From the NCBI GenBank assembly GCA_005878685.1, contig VBLN01000296.1, forward strand, positions 1 through 11,656: 11,656 nucleotides of DNA, written 5' to 3'. Positions 6,119-11,656 of the stretch are shown here, in pieces. This stretch comes from Deltaproteobacteria bacterium (GTDB lineage Bacteria; Desulfobacterota; Binatia; UBA9968). Under the pieces are notes generated by a model. That model was not told where the DNA came from. It saw nothing but the letters and a program-made list of their open reading frames with translations, and did not search any database. Each line of letters starts with the position of its first letter. Position 1 is the stretch's first letter. Made by a program: the position numbers and the translations under genes.

Positions 6119-6153
6119 ACTGAGAGTGCAAAAAGGCACTGGGAGTCTTTTCT
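6119..6153 (+). terminator. weak candidate terminator after the TAXI gene
   Basis: AGTGC-aaaaag-GCACT (6125-6129 / 6136-6140) with outer ACT/AGT pairs is followed by TCTTTTCT, starting 12 bases after the stop codon. The stem is short, so this is tentative. Confidence 0.3.
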
Positions 6154-6155
6154 AA

Positions 6156-6310
6156 GCCTTCCTCGAAGAATCCTCGCCCGCACCTGATGTTCTTGCTCAG
6201 GAAATCGTCGTCCTTCGACTTGTTAAGCCTCGCTCAGGACGACCCCGAGCCAGGGCCAGAGCGATCCCCCTGGAAGGCGTCGAGGGGTCAACGACCTCGA
6301 AGCCGCTCTC
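6156..6310 (+). pseudogene. hsdM C-terminal relic B, interrupted by the same element
   Basis: After an in-frame TAA (6153-6155) the sequence reads AFLEESSPAPDVLAQEIV up to 6209. Beyond the element (6210-6289) it resumes NDLEAALDTN and then loses similarity. It is a second, diverged version of the HsdM tail in relic A. It lacks two codons before PDV, and the four differences in the 24 bases left of the element all fall at third codon positions (CCC/CCT, GTC/GTT, GCC/GCT, GAG/GAA). Two distinct, once-selected hsdM genes or alleles are therefore the likeliest sources. It has no start and no upstream domains. Confidence 0.55.
6207..6289. repeat. palindromic REP/MITE-like element, copy B
   Basis: Same element as 4611-4692, in the same orientation and at the same codon of the HsdM-tail relic (after EIV). 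It has a run of five C instead of four and CTGGAAGG instead of CTGAAAGG; otherwise it is identical over about 80 bases. Confidence 0.7.
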
Positions 6311-6413
6311 GATACGAACCACAATATGTATACTGCCGCAATTTTTATTTTCTCTTCGCTCATATTTTGGGCAATGTGAGGCAGCGAATAGCCCCCATAG
6401 CAGCTTGACGGAT

Positions 6414-6450
6414 GTTATAAACAACTTATCCACATAAGTTTGTGGATAAC
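6414..6450. promoter_or_regulatory. inverted pair of perfect DnaA boxes in a nested palindrome
   Basis: TTATCCACA (6426-6434) and TGTGGATAA (6441-6449) are both exact strict-consensus DnaA boxes, facing each other across 6 bases. A second palindrome, AACTTAT-ccac-ATAAGTT (6423-6429 / 6434-6440), overlaps them, and GTTAT / ATAAC (6414-6418 / 6446-6450) closes the structure with a bulge. AT-rich runs lie on both sides (around 6345-6370 and 6485-6560). No dnaA, dnaN, gidA or plasmid rep gene is in the window, so oriC is unproven. A DnaA-regulated promoter of the gene at 6612, a DnaA-titration site or an accessory-replicon origin are alternatives. Confidence 0.5.
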
Positions 6451-6598
6451 GCAGGATTTGAAAGACCGCCGCACGCAATTCGAGAATTTTTTTCTTGCCT
6501 TTTGCTATTGCTGCTGTACTCTGCGTTTAACACTTCACGTTCGTCACTGAAACTTTTTTTATCGGACCGTTCTAAAGCACATTCGCACTTCAAATCGG

Positions 6599-6606
6599 AA
6601 GGAGAT
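6599..6606 (+). promoter_or_regulatory. Shine-Dalgarno of the zinc-knuckle gene
   Basis: AAGGAGAT lies 5 bases before ATG 6612 and selects that start. Confidence 0.7.
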
Positions 6607-6611
6607 AGACC

Positions 6612-6863
6612 ATGGAGTTTGTTTGTCGGCGCTGCAACGACTTTACAAAAACACCGTCTCGCGTCACAACGGAAGACCGAGGGGTTGTTCTGCTTGATAT
6701 GCTTGTATGCCCTTCATGTGCGCGGCTAGCGAAGCGTCTGGGGCTTCCCACAGTGAAAATGGAGTCCGCGAAAAGAGCCGCCAAGAGAAAAGGTCTCCAG
6801 ACGGTGACAGACGGCAAGCAACAACCTGTTCAACTTCGACCTTCGATTCGCCGAACTGCTTAA
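6612..6863 (+). CDS. Small two-knuckle zinc-binding protein
   Basis: An 83-residue protein whose first half carries C5-x2-C8 (VCRRCNDF) and C33-x2-C36 (LVCPSCARLAKRLGL) separated by GVVLLDM, a compact four-Cys zinc site. The second half (from about 50) is basic and looks disordered (SAKRAAKRKGL ... RPSIRRTA), which would fit nucleic-acid contact. I recognise the N-terminal pattern as a recurring hypothetical mini-protein but cannot give a function. It lies 160 bp downstream of the DnaA-box pair, with an AT-rich leader between, so the boxes could act on its promoter. It converges with the GlcG-like gene, leaving 99 bp between stops with no clear terminator. Confidence 0.7.
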   Translation: MEFVCRRCNDFTKTPSRVTTEDRGVVLLDMLVCPSCARLAKRLGLPTVKMESAKRAAKRKGLQTVTDGKQQPVQLRPSIRRTA

Positions 6864-6962
6864 CTTCGCTGCCTGACGACTTCAACGTTTCACGCAATCA
6901 TTTACGCAGAAGGTTTTGCACCCGTCCGCGCAAGCACGCAAGGGAGATCGACACCACCCCCG

Positions 6963-7493
6963 CTATTTTTTCATGCTCGCGCGAAATTTATTCCAAGCCG
7001 CGATGCCGGCCTCGGCAGCCTTTTCATCCACACCCTGGGGCAATCCGGCGACGCCCACGGCGCCCACCAACCGGTTAGCCACGGCCAGCGGCAGCCCGCC
7101 TCCAACGAGGTAAACTTCGCCGGGGTACATGCCCATGATGCCGAAGTAGCGGTCGGGGCGGGTCTTCGCGAGTTCCGCCGCTGTTTCCGTACGATCGCGC
7201 AAGACGAGCGAAGCGTAGGCTTTGCCTTTGGCGAAGCGTTCGAGGTGAAACGAAGCGCCTTCCATCCGATCTGCGGAAATGAGTTGCCCCTCCTCGTCGA
7301 GAACGACGACGGTCATGGTCAGTTTCTGTTCCCGCGCGTAGGCCACCGCCGTGTCGATGATGACGCGCGCCTCCTGAAGCGATAGCGCCGTCGGCGGCGC
7401 CAGCGGCCGCGGCGCTTCGGCGGCCGACACGGTGACGGCATGGGCAAGGTATCCGACTACCAGAGTCAGACAGAGCGCGGATAATGTTTTCAT
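6963..7493 (-). CDS. Periplasmic GlcG/HbpS-family heme-binding-like protein
   Basis: A 176-residue protein. Residues 1-25 form a signal peptide (MKTLSALCLTLVVGYLAHAV, then VSAAEA). The remainder is a full GlcG/HbpS (DUF336) domain: LSLQEARVIIDTAVAYA (37-53), the strand-turn VVVLDEEGQLISADRMEGA (62-80), FAKGKAYASL (87-96), the Gly-rich GGGLPLAV (131-138) and the closing GAVGVAGLPQGVDEKAAEAGIAA (144-166). Family members bind heme (HbpS of Streptomyces) or accompany glycolate and other oxidases; a periplasmic binding or redox-accessory role is plausible. The start is supported by AGGAGG (minus strand, 7500-7505) six bases before ATG 7493. No oxidase gene is adjacent, so the partner is unknown. 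Confidence 0.9.
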   Translation of the reverse strand: MKTLSALCLTLVVGYLAHAVTVSAAEAPRPLAPPTALSLQEARVIIDTAVAYAREQKLTMTVVVLDEEGQLISADRMEGASFHLERFAKGKAYASLVLRDRTETAAELAKTRPDRYFGIMGMYPGEVYLVGGGLPLAVANRLVGAVGVAGLPQGVDEKAAEAGIAAWNKFRASMKK

Positions 7494-7532
7494 GGGCTGC
7501 CTCCTAAAAATTAGCGTTCGAGCGGCAGGATC

Positions 7533-7688
7533 TTAACATCGCCGCGCGGGATGGACAATAAGAAATTTCAGCGGAGAAAAGTCGAGGTCTGCGGCCCGGC
7601 CGGGATATTTTAGCAATCCGCGAGAGGTAGCTACGACCTTGGTCGCTAGCCCGGTCTCAAGGCCCTCGCGCTTGAATTCTTTCAGCAC
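7533..7688 (-). CDS. Possible 51-aa ORF or gene relic in the 7506-7762 gap
   Basis: The only sizeable open stretch between the GlcG-like gene and the next gene is on the minus strand. From GTG 7688 it reads VLKEFKREGLETGLATKV ... RGLLKYPGRAADLDFSPLKF and ends at TAA 7533-7535. It is balanced in composition and has no obvious ribosome site; the frame is open back to a TAA about 15 bases before the GTG. I do not recognise it. It may be a small protein, a decayed gene fragment or chance. Confidence 0.22.
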   Translation of the reverse strand: MLKEFKREGLETGLATKVVATSRGLLKYPGRAADLDFSPLKFLIVHPARRC

Positions 7689-7762
7689 CCCATTGACGGC
7701 TCTCTTTTACGTGGTACAGAAAGGGTCATTCATTGCGACGACTCGCTCGGACAGAGGATTTT

Positions 7763-7927
7763 ATGGCTAACACATACAGGAAAACGCAAGGCGAAGGTAC
7801 TTGGCACTTTTGCCGCAACTGTCCCCATTGGCCGATCACCAACTATGTTGAGCAGCCCACCGCCCCAAGCACCGGGGAGATGTGTAGCGAGTGTGAAACG
7901 AAGCGGCGCGAAGGAAACTGCCGCTAA
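7763..7927 (+). CDS. Mini zinc-ribbon protein (54 aa)
   Basis: A 54-residue protein with C17-x2-C20 (HFCRNCPHWP) and C41-x2-C44 (EMCSECETKRREG), a simple four-Cys zinc ribbon with aromatic residues around the first knuckle. ATG 7763 is preferred over the upstream in-frame TTG 7733 because AGAGGA (7752-7757) is well spaced before it and homologous-looking sequence begins there. No other domain is present. It is the third such stand-alone mini-ribbon in 4.5 kb. Function unknown; metal-dependent protein or nucleic-acid binding is a guess. Confidence 0.65.
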   Translation: MANTYRKTQGEGTWHFCRNCPHWPITNYVEQPTAPSTGEMCSECETKRREGNCR

Positions 7928-7996
7928 ACCGCGCATAGCTTTCACATAGGACCGGCTCCCCTGGATGACGGGCTAGCTGCCCTCTAATTCGCGACA

Positions 7997-8230
7997 ATGG
8001 CTAACTTGTATTACAACGATCGGCTTATTATCGCCTACGCGTCGATAAACCAAAGCACCAAACTCTGGAGTCCGGGAGCTGAAATCAGTTGGAAACGCGA
8101 CGGCCGGCGGCACTCGCACACCATCGGCGGGCTGTCGGATCGATTCAAAACTTCTGAGGAAGTAGAGAGGTTTGTCATAGGTCTCGCCAAAGCATGGATT
8201 GACGCTAACCCGCAACTCGGAGAGCCATAA
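7997..8230 (+). CDS. Conserved small hypothetical protein (77 aa)
   Basis: A 77-residue soluble protein: strand LYYNDRLIIAYASIN (4-18), strand AEISWKRDGRRHSHTIGG (28-45), then F50-x-T-x-EE and helix VERFVIGLAKAWIDAN (56-71). The pattern of two strands, F-x-T-x-EE-A/V-E and AK-WID is shared by a group of bacterial hypothetical proteins I recognise only by pattern. No catalytic residues stand out. It begins 69 bp after the mini zinc-ribbon gene in the same direction and may be co-transcribed with it. The start lacks a clear ribosome site; no alternative in-frame start fits better. Confidence 0.68.
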   Translation: MANLYYNDRLIIAYASINQSTKLWSPGAEISWKRDGRRHSHTIGGLSDRFKTSEEVERFVIGLAKAWIDANPQLGEP

Positions 8231-8237
8231 AGGCCAA

Positions 8238-8268
8238 CTTCGACTCTTCCGTCCGGCTCAGAGACGAC
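8238..8268. repeat. possible degenerate third copy of the palindromic element (first hairpin)
   Basis: CTTCGACT (8238-8245), 10 bases, GCTCAG (8256-8261) and GACGAC (8263-8268) match the order and spacing of the first hairpin of the 4611 and 6207 elements (CTTCGACT, 11 bases, GCTCAGGACGAC). The stem is no longer complementary, so this is weak. It sits just after the stop of the 77-aa gene. Confidence 0.3.
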
Positions 8269-8361
8269 AAAAATGGGCTCGGAGAGCTAAACCATGTAGA
8301 GGATATTATTCCTGTTCTGCTATTGACGTAGCCCTGTCAGAGCGATAAAAGTGAGGTTGCT

Positions 8362-8815
8362 ATGATTAGCGGCCCTAACTATGCTCAAACCCTTCGGGCT
8401 ATCGGCCAGGAGCTGGAGGCGTTTAATTTGAAATACTTCGAACTCAAGCGCGAAGGGAAAGACTATCTCGTCCGAGCTGCGGCATCCCCCGAACCACTGG
8501 AACTGCGGTATACCCCTGAAGATATAGGGCGTCTTGAGCGTCAAGGGCGGGCAAAACGTAGCGACCCTACTGGGACATCTGATTTGTCGACTGTGTCCCA
8601 AGCCCTGCGTGCGATCGGTGAGTATATCGATCGCAAAGATTGTCGCCTTCTAAGGATCTCCAGGCAGATCGTCTGGGGCAGTACCTTTGCTCAGTATCGA
8701 GTATCAAACGGGCACGCGTGATCGCAAAACGGAGGAAGTTCGAGCCTCCGATCTCTATGACCTTGGTATCCGCATGTACAAACAGCGGGATCAAGGAAGG
8801 GCCAGAATCGTTTGA
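8362..8815 (+). pseudogene. Conserved hypothetical protein with one-base frameshift
   Basis: From ATG 8362 (GAGG at 8353-8356) the frame gives 119 residues to TGA 8719-8721: a helix-rich start YAQTLRAIGQELEAFNLKYF and a middle section QALRAIGEYIDRKDCRLLR. Its last ~18 residues look random. One frame over, the sequence continues SIEYQTGTRDRKTEEVRASD and LYDLGIRMYKQRDQGRARIV to TGA 8813-8815, a convincing beta-strand-plus-helix ending. Dropping one base around 8667-8675 joins them into a ~150-residue protein. So the gene carries a +1 frameshift, real or from sequencing. The family is unknown to me; the repeated ALRAIG segments at both ends of the first part hint at an internal duplication. Confidence 0.6.
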
Positions 8816-8866
8816 TGGGTCTTGCTTCTTGCCAAACTCCTTTATCACGTCATTAACAGACGTGAG

Positions 8867-9133
8867 TCACGACATGAGATCCTTTTTCTTTTCCTCGAAC
8901 TCGGCCTTCTCGATCTCGCCCCTTGCGTAGCGCTGCTTTAGGATCTCCAGCGCTTCCGACGGCTTCTTCCCTCGGCCGGCCGATAGAACAAATCGGACCA
9001 CGAGTGCTATGCCCCCGATGAGCAGGCCCCAACCTCCGCCATGCCAGTAATAGTGCCACCCCCATGGTTCGCGGCCCGGGGATGGCCACGGTCCCTGAAT
9101 CAAAAACGCGCCCGCCGACAGCAAAGAAATCAT
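8867..9133 (-). CDS. SHOCT-domain small membrane protein
   Basis: An 88-residue protein with a short hydrophobic N-terminus (ISLLSAGAFLIQ), a Trp/His/Gly-rich stretch (PWGWHYYWHGGGWG, 23-36), one membrane segment (LLIGGIALVVRFVLSA, 37-52) and a C-terminal SHOCT motif, SEALEILKQRYARGEIEKAEFEEKKKDL (59-86). SHOCT domains are ~30-residue helical hairpins at protein ends, often in small membrane proteins, thought to mediate oligomerisation. I chose ATG 9133 because AGAGG (minus strand, 9138-9142) lies four bases upstream and a promoter-like pair ends just before it. ATG 9145 or 9235 are alternatives, and the much longer frame to 9469 would overlap the divergent DUF748 gene. Function unknown; it is divergent from the DUF748 gene. 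Confidence 0.78.
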   Translation of the reverse strand: MISLLSAGAFLIQGPWPSPGREPWGWHYYWHGGGWGLLIGGIALVVRFVLSAGRGKKPSEALEILKQRYARGEIEKAEFEEKKKDLMS

Positions 9134-9151
9134 CACGCCTCTCATCGATAT

Positions 9152-9180
9152 AATATAGATGGATGCAATTCCAACGGCAA
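9152..9180 (-). promoter_or_regulatory. candidate sigma70-type promoter of the SHOCT gene
   Basis: On the minus strand TTGCCG (9175-9180) and TATATT (9152-9157) are separated by exactly 17 bases. A start near 9145 would leave a short leader containing the AGAGG ribosome site and ATG 9133. Confidence 0.4.
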
Positions 9181-9218
9181 TGGCAGCGTCACGACTCACT
9201 GTTTGATCGTGAAGTTGC

Positions 9219-9251
9219 AGCCTGCTCATTGACATGCCCTCTGGGCAGGCT
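9219..9251. other. inverted repeat in the SHOCT / DUF748 divergent intergenic region
   Basis: AGCCTGC (9219-9225) pairs with GCAGGCT (9245-9251), and TGCCC-tct-GGGCA (9235-9247) gives an overlapping smaller hairpin. It lies between the two divergent starts (9133 and 9323), so an operator is possible. Confidence 0.3.
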
Positions 9252-9322
9252 AAACTCCTTTTATCACTGACTAGCGAGGTTACCCTCGGGTTCCGTTCTT
9301 GACCGGCCCTGCGTAGAGACGA

Positions 9323-10234
9323 ATGGCTTCCAAGGTACAACAGCTCCGCGATCGCGCGAAACAGATTGCGCGCCACCCGCGCACCAAAAAGATCGCGCTC
9401 TGGATTGCCTCGATCCTCGTCGCGATCGGAATCCTGGGGGCTCTCGTGGCGCCTCCCCTGCTCCGACACAAGCTTGCAGCCGAGCTATCCAAGAGGCTCC
9501 ATCGCGACGTGGCCATCCAGCAAGTTCGCATCAACCCGTACGCGATGTCGATCGCGATCCGCGGCTTCTCGATCGCCTTTGACGAGCTCTATCTCGACGT
9601 GGAAATGCGGTCGGTGATTCAGCGGGCGCTTGCGATCAAGGAACTCCGACTGTCGAGGCCGTACATCAGTCTCATTCGTAACAACGACCGGACTTACAAT
9701 TACCAGGATCTGGTCAACGAAGTCATGGCCGGCCCGCCGGGCCCGTCGGGTCCGCCGCCACGCTTTTTGCTTGAAAACATAAAAGTGATAGACGGCAAGA
9801 TCGACTTCGACGACCGGCCGGAGCGGACCAAGCACACGCTGTCTTCGATCCGCATCGACGTGCCGTTTCTTTCCAGCTTGCCCCATGACGTCGATGTCAA
9901 AGTCAAACCGGCTTTTTCGGCGCTCCTCAACGGAGCTCCTATACAAATAGGCGCCGATACCGAACTCTTCAAAGATTCGCACGAAAGCACGGTTCGGATA
10001 AATATCGACAAGCTACAGATCCCCAAATACCTCGACTATTCCCCCGTGGAACTGAACTTTAAAGCTCCCACCGGCCAAATCGACGGTAGACTCACCGCGG
10101 CCTTCAGAACATCCAAAGACAAGCCGTCCGTGCTCTCGGTCTCCGGAGATCTCACGTTGAAGGACTTGGTCTTGCGGCAAAAAGAAGCCGTTGCTGAGTC
10201 TCCCGTCACTGGAATTGGCGATCGAGGATTTTGA
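9323..10234 (+). CDS. DUF748 (AsmA-like) envelope protein, N-terminal part before a frameshift
   Basis: The frame from ATG 9323 gives 303 residues. A basic start and membrane segment (ALWIASILVAIGILGALVA, about 25-43) anchor it in the inner membrane. This is followed by the family-typical PPLLRHKLAAELSKRLHRDV, INPYAMSIAIRGFSI and FDELYLDVE, and then repeated beta-rich segments such as ENIKVIDGKIDFDD. DUF748/AsmA-like proteins are large periplasm-spanning proteins related to lipid-transfer bridges. The text stays family-like to about residue 287 (LRQK, bases 10172-10183), after which the last ~16 residues to TGA 10232-10234 are out of register. The true continuation is in the next feature. The segment between RGFSI and FDELYLD looks about 10 residues shorter than I expect for the family. 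Confidence 0.8.
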   Translation: MASKVQQLRDRAKQIARHPRTKKIALWIASILVAIGILGALVAPPLLRHKLAAELSKRLHRDVAIQQVRINPYAMSIAIRGFSIAFDELYLDVEMRSVIQRALAIKELRLSRPYISLIRNNDRTYNYQDLVNEVMAGPPGPSGPPPRFLLENIKVIDGKIDFDDRPERTKHTLSSIRIDVPFLSSLPHDVDVKVKPAFSALLNGAPIQIGADTELFKDSHESTVRINIDKLQIPKYLDYSPVELNFKAPTGQIDGRLTAAFRTSKDKPSVLSVSGDLTLKDLVLRQKEAVAESPVTGIGDRGF

Positions 10235-11656
10235 GGTTTTCGCCAATCGGGCCGCCTTTCGCGCCGTAAAGGCACAGGGGCTGGAACTGAGTTTGACACG
10301 TGATCGCAACGGCAGGTTGAACCTTGCGTCCCTGGTGGAAAAGCCGCAGCCAACCGGACCTTCGCAGCCGAAAAAGGAGGGCCCGCCCTTCGGTTACCGG
10401 GTGGGCGAAATCCTGCTCGAATCGGGCACACTCCATTTTGTCGATGCGGCGCCGGAGCGTCCGTATCAGGCAACGCTGAGCAACGTTCGTCTCAATGTCA
10501 AGAATCTCACCAACGAGCCGGAGAAAAAGGCCGATGTGGAGCTTTCATTCGATTCTGAAGCGAAGGGGACTAAAGAGCAGCGCGGCAAGGCGTCCAGCGG
10601 CGCCAGAAGCGACAGCAAAGGGACCGTGAGATTGATCGGCACCGCCGGCGCCAATCCCATCGCGGCGCGGTTCAATCTCGAAGCGCAGGGGCTCGAACTC
10701 CCGCCGATCGAACCGTATCTGGCCGGGCAGGTTAATTTCGTGGTGACCAGAGGAAAGGCAGGAACCAAAGGGAATCTATCGCTAGAATCCGGCCGCGAGG
10801 GCCCGCTGAAGGTCGGCTATGAGGGCAGCCTCCAGATTTCGGATTTCACCGCCATCGACCGAGACACTACTCAAGATCTGTTCAAGTGGAAGTCTTTGGA
10901 TCTTCGCGGCTTCCAATGGGCTATGTCGCCATTGCAACTGAGAGTCAACGAAGTCAATCTCGCCGATTTCTACGCGCGCATCTTCATTGGCCCCGACGGC
11001 AAATTCAATCTGCAAAACCTGGCCGCCGAAAAAAAAGAGCCATCGGAGACGACAGCGGCGTCCGCAGCGCCAAACCAGGCTGACGCACCGGCCCCGTCCG
11101 GCGCGCGGCGCGTCACCATCGGCCAAATCAACCTGCGAGGAGGCGACGTCCACTTCAGCGATTTCTTCGTCAAGCCGAATTATTCGGCCAACCTCGCCGC
11201 CGTGCAAGGAACGATCTCGGAGCTGAAGCCTGAGACCCCAGGCGATTTGGCAATCCAGGCCAAGCTCGACAACGCCGCGCCGGTCGACGTCCGAGGCAAG
11301 ATTAACCCGCTCGGAAAAGATCTCTTTATGGATCTTAATGCCGACGCCAGGGATATCGATCTCAGCCCTTTCACGCCCTATTCCGGCAAATACCTCGGCT
11401 ACGGCATCACTAGCGGCAAGCTCTCTTTCCAGGTTCAGTACAAGCTCGCGGAGCGAAAAATGCAGGCGCAAAACCAAATCATTCTCAATCAGCTGACGTT
11501 CGGCGACAAGATCGAGAGCCCGCAGGCGACGAAGCTCCCGGTCTTGTTGGCCGTCGCGCTGTTGAAAGATCGCAATGGCGTGATCGACGTCAACCTTCCC
11601 ATCGGCGGCTCGCTGGATGAGCCCCAGTTCAGCGTCGGCGGAATCGTGCTCAAACT
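10182..11656 (+). CDS. DUF748 (AsmA-like) protein, continuation after frameshift, runs off the window
   Basis: In the +1 frame the sequence reads KKPLLSLPSLELAIEDFEVF and stays open to the right edge (the last full codon is Lys at 11652-11654). It shows DUF748 features throughout: LLESGTLHFVDAA, FKWKSLDLRGFQWAMSPLQL, ARIFIGPDGKFNLQNL, the strand GQINLRGGDVHFSDFF, DLSPFTPYSGKYLGYGITSG and the late hallmark LKDRNGVIDVNLPIGGSLD with PQFSVGGIVLK at the edge. An Ala/Pro-rich linker (about 11040-11105) separates two beta-rich halves. Removing one A from the A5 run at 10179-10183 joins this to the upstream part as LVLRQKKPLLSLPSLEL, which fits the family. A start within this frame is not expected. 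The large minus-strand open frame 10782-11477 is its shadow. Confidence 0.82.

Noticed and set aside
8323-8351. TTGACG-17-TAAAAG promoter-like pair before the 8362 gene
   Set aside because: Transcription would start downstream of the GAGG ribosome site, which makes it inconsistent with the best start.
8640-8930. 96-aa plus-strand open frame
   Set aside because: Third frame over the frameshifted gene and antisense to the SHOCT gene; contains no family pattern.
9134-9469. N-terminal extension of the SHOCT gene to give 200 aa
   Set aside because: The extension overlaps the start of the divergent DUF748 gene by ~150 bp, is low-complexity and charged, and ATG 9133 has a ribosome site and a promoter-like pair.
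10782-11477. 231-aa open frame on the minus strand
   Set aside because: Antisense to the clearly DUF748-like plus-strand frame; no family features.
1-11656. CRISPR array, tRNA, rRNA or complete insertion sequence
   Set aside because: No regularly spaced direct repeats of CRISPR type, no cloverleaf with a TTCRA arm, no transposase frame were seen by eye.

Overview
The window looks like chromosomal DNA of an uncultivated, probably soil or subsurface, Gram-negative bacterium of the Pseudomonadota / Desulfobacterota (Deltaproteobacteria-like) kind. This rests on gene content: an MmgE/PrpD tail, a solo TAXI receptor, a GlcG/HbpS heme-binding protein, a DUF748 (AsmA-like) envelope protein, a SHOCT protein and several mini zinc-ribbon proteins. 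No taxon can be fixed from the sequence alone. Most genes are GC-rich with G/C at third codon positions. The dCTP-deaminase-like gene at 2818-3378 is much more AT-rich.

Layout. 1-242: 3' end of an MmgE/PrpD-family gene. 414-2691: three co-directional genes (secreted Kelch protein, signal-less ModA-like binding protein, cupin), the first and third with strong Shine-Dalgarno sites. 2745-3815: a compositionally foreign island, where a dCTP-deaminase-family gene (-) and a mini zinc-ribbon gene (+) diverge and are bracketed by degenerate 7-bp repeat arrays. 3903-4454: a ribbon-helix-helix antitoxin relic broken by an amber codon, then a conserved ~100-aa protein. 4467-6310: a two-membrane-segment TAXI-type receptor gene flanked by two relics of a type I methyltransferase (HsdM) C-terminus. 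Both relics are interrupted at the same codon by an almost identical ~80-bp palindromic element. 6414-6450: an inverted pair of perfect consensus DnaA boxes. 6612-8230: small zinc-knuckle proteins, a convergent periplasmic GlcG-like protein and a conserved 77-aa protein. 8362-8815: a conserved hypothetical gene with a one-base frameshift. 8867-9133 (-): a SHOCT membrane protein. 9323 to the end: a large DUF748 protein with a +1 frameshift in an A5 run; it runs off the window.

There is no single large operon or classical defence island. The unusual content is the dispersed palindromic element and its repeated placement inside HsdM-tail codons, the DnaA-box pair, and the number of lesions: two frameshifts, one amber and two hsdM relics within about 6 kb. 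These point to either a decaying accessory segment or residual draft-sequence errors. All family assignments are from reading motifs by eye; no database search was run.
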